A stretch of DNA of 64,000 nucleotides from JBFJKD01 sp041600415 (GTDB taxonomy: Bacteria; Pseudomonadota; Gammaproteobacteria; Pseudomonadales; Porticoccaceae). Every line of letters starts with the position of its first letter. Position 1 is the first letter of the stretch. This document shows positions 63,324 through 64,000 of the stretch, in pieces. The translations under genes and the position numbers were made by a program. The notes under the pieces were generated by a model that did not search any database, was not told the DNA's origin, and saw only the letters and a program-made list of their open reading frames with translations. The DNA lies in the NCBI GenBank assembly GCA_041600415.1, contig JBFIKF010000005.1, positions 186,001-250,000 of the forward strand, in the 5' to 3' direction.

Positions 63324-64000
63324 TTAAAAGGTCAATTGTACTTTTACGTACAGGCTTCGTTTGACCTCTGTGTCGGGAGTAAACGCTTCAGCGACGTACT
63401 CGGTGTGCTCGTCGTCGATAAGGTTTTGACCAACCAGCGAGATTTCCATATTCCGGGTCGGACGCCAGGCTATATTCGCATCCAGAGTCGCGTAAGCGTC
63501 TATCTGGTGCGGAATGGGACTTGTGGCGGTTGCCTCGGCGTCGTCGACATAACGGCCCCACAAATTCAAATCGACAGTTGCGCCTAACTTCACGGTCGAA
63601 CGTAGCGATAGCTGGTGCCTCGGGGGCAGGCCAAATTGAACCTCTGTTAAGTTATCGTCCCCGTCAATCTCTAGTTCAATGTAACTGTAGGAAAAATCCA
63701 TGCGCCACCATTCTTTGGGCTGCCATACTGCCGACACCTCGTAGCCACGCGTGGTGCCACTATATTGATTATCGAAGTAATAGGGTTGAATAATCGGTTG
63801 GTCGTAGGAATCTGGTAACTCGGTTTCACCTGCGAGTGCCCCGCGCAGTTGGCTGTAATTGTTGTAAAAAGCCGACACATCCAGAGAAAAATGTTTGCCG
63901 GGCAGCATTCGATAACCCGCCTCAAACGCAGTTAATTTTTCCGATTTATAATTTTCGCTGCCAGCGAGAATTACCATGACAGGGGACGGAAACGGATTTA
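63324..64000 (-). CDS. TonB-dependent receptor, C-terminal part (N-terminus outside window)
   Basis: Outer-membrane TonB-dependent receptor cut by the right edge; the frame is open through position 64000 (N-P-F-P-S-P-V before the first ATG at 63977). At least 217 C-terminal residues are seen. EKLTAFEAGYRMLPGKHFSL is a typical extracellular-strand block, and the alternating barrel strands end in RSLYVKVQLTF with the terminal Phe used for outer-membrane insertion. LPPRHQLSLRSTVKL and DLNLWGRYVDDAE are further barrel strands. The ligand is unknown. It is upstream of, and probably cotranscribed with, the yfiR-like and kinase genes. Confidence 0.9.
   Translation of the reverse strand, partial: NPFPSPVMVILAGSENYKSEKLTAFEAGYRMLPGKHFSLDVSAFYNNYSQLRGALAGETELPDSYDQPIIQPYYFDNQYSGTTRGYEVSAVWQPKEWWRMDFSYSYIELEIDGDDNLTEVQFGLPPRHQLSLRSTVKLGATVDLNLWGRYVDDAEATATSPIPHQIDAYATLDANIAWRPTRNMEISLVGQNLIDDEHTEYVAEAFTPDTEVKRSLYVKVQLTF

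Overview
The window is a gene-dense, fairly GC-rich stretch of a gammaproteobacterial chromosome. No rRNA, tRNA, insertion sequence, prophage or CRISPR array was recognised. The evidence for a gammaproteobacterium is the order murE-murF-mraY-murD-ftsW-murG-murC-ddl-ftsQ-ftsA-ftsZ-lpxC, followed by secA-argJ-mutT, yacG/coaE/pilD/pilC/pilB/pilA, nadC and ampD-ampE. The same backbone links lpxC-secA-mutT-yacG-coaE-hofCB-ppdD-nadC-ampDE in enterics. The nadC-DUF1631-ampD-ampE part and secA-argJ-mutT resemble pseudomonads. A TonB receptor / YfiR / hybrid kinase block, a solo PuuD-like membrane protein and a class I fumarase suggest a free-living, probably marine relative of the Cellvibrionales, but the genus cannot be fixed from the sequence alone.

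Layout. 1-13.3 kb (+): the division and cell wall (dcw) cluster, with many start/stop overlaps that point to translational coupling. murE is cut by the left edge. 13.5-19.9 kb (+): lpxC, an M23 peptidase, secA, argJ and mutT. 20.0-24.7 kb (-): pilB-pilC-pilD-coaE-yacG. pilA lies divergent at 25.1 kb behind a near-consensus sigma-54 promoter and ends in a strong terminator. 25.8-26.9 kb (+): an unrecognised histidine-rich membrane protein. 27.1-34.2 kb: nadC (-), a DUF1631 protein, ampD and ampE (+), converging on ampG and a cobalamin adenosyltransferase (-). 34.4-37.1 kb (+): fxsA-groES-groEL. 37.3-47.7 kb (+): PuuD-like protein, a coiled-coil membrane protein, fumarase, an OmpA-type porin, exonuclease I, aspartate carbamoyltransferase, an acyltransferase and a DinG-type helicase. 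47.8-50.9 kb (-): xseB-ispA-dxs. 51-53 kb (+): a small basic ORF starting in a perfect palindrome, an HNH protein and an SDR without the usual catalytic Tyr/Lys. 53.1-64 kb (-): an NSS transporter, an enoyl-CoA hydratase-like protein, an RND pump with its adaptor, and a TonB receptor (cut by the right edge) - YfiR-like protein - hybrid sensor kinase.

How the genes fit together. The left third makes lipid II and assembles the divisome, and LpxC adds the first committed step of lipid A. AmpG, AmpD and AmpE in the middle belong to peptidoglycan recycling, so synthesis and recovery of wall material are both covered. PilB, PilC, PilD and PilA give the motor, platform, peptidase and subunit of a type IV pilus. 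Dxs and IspA supply isoprenoid precursors, including those needed for the undecaprenyl carrier that MraY uses.

Most of the window is well-known core biology. The least explained parts are the histidine-rich membrane protein at 25.8 kb, the palindrome/small-ORF locus at 51 kb, the solo PuuD domain with an upstream 16-bp palindrome at 37.2 kb, the single-pass coiled-coil protein at 38.1 kb and the catalytically altered SDR at 52.2 kb. No clearly new multi-gene system was identified.
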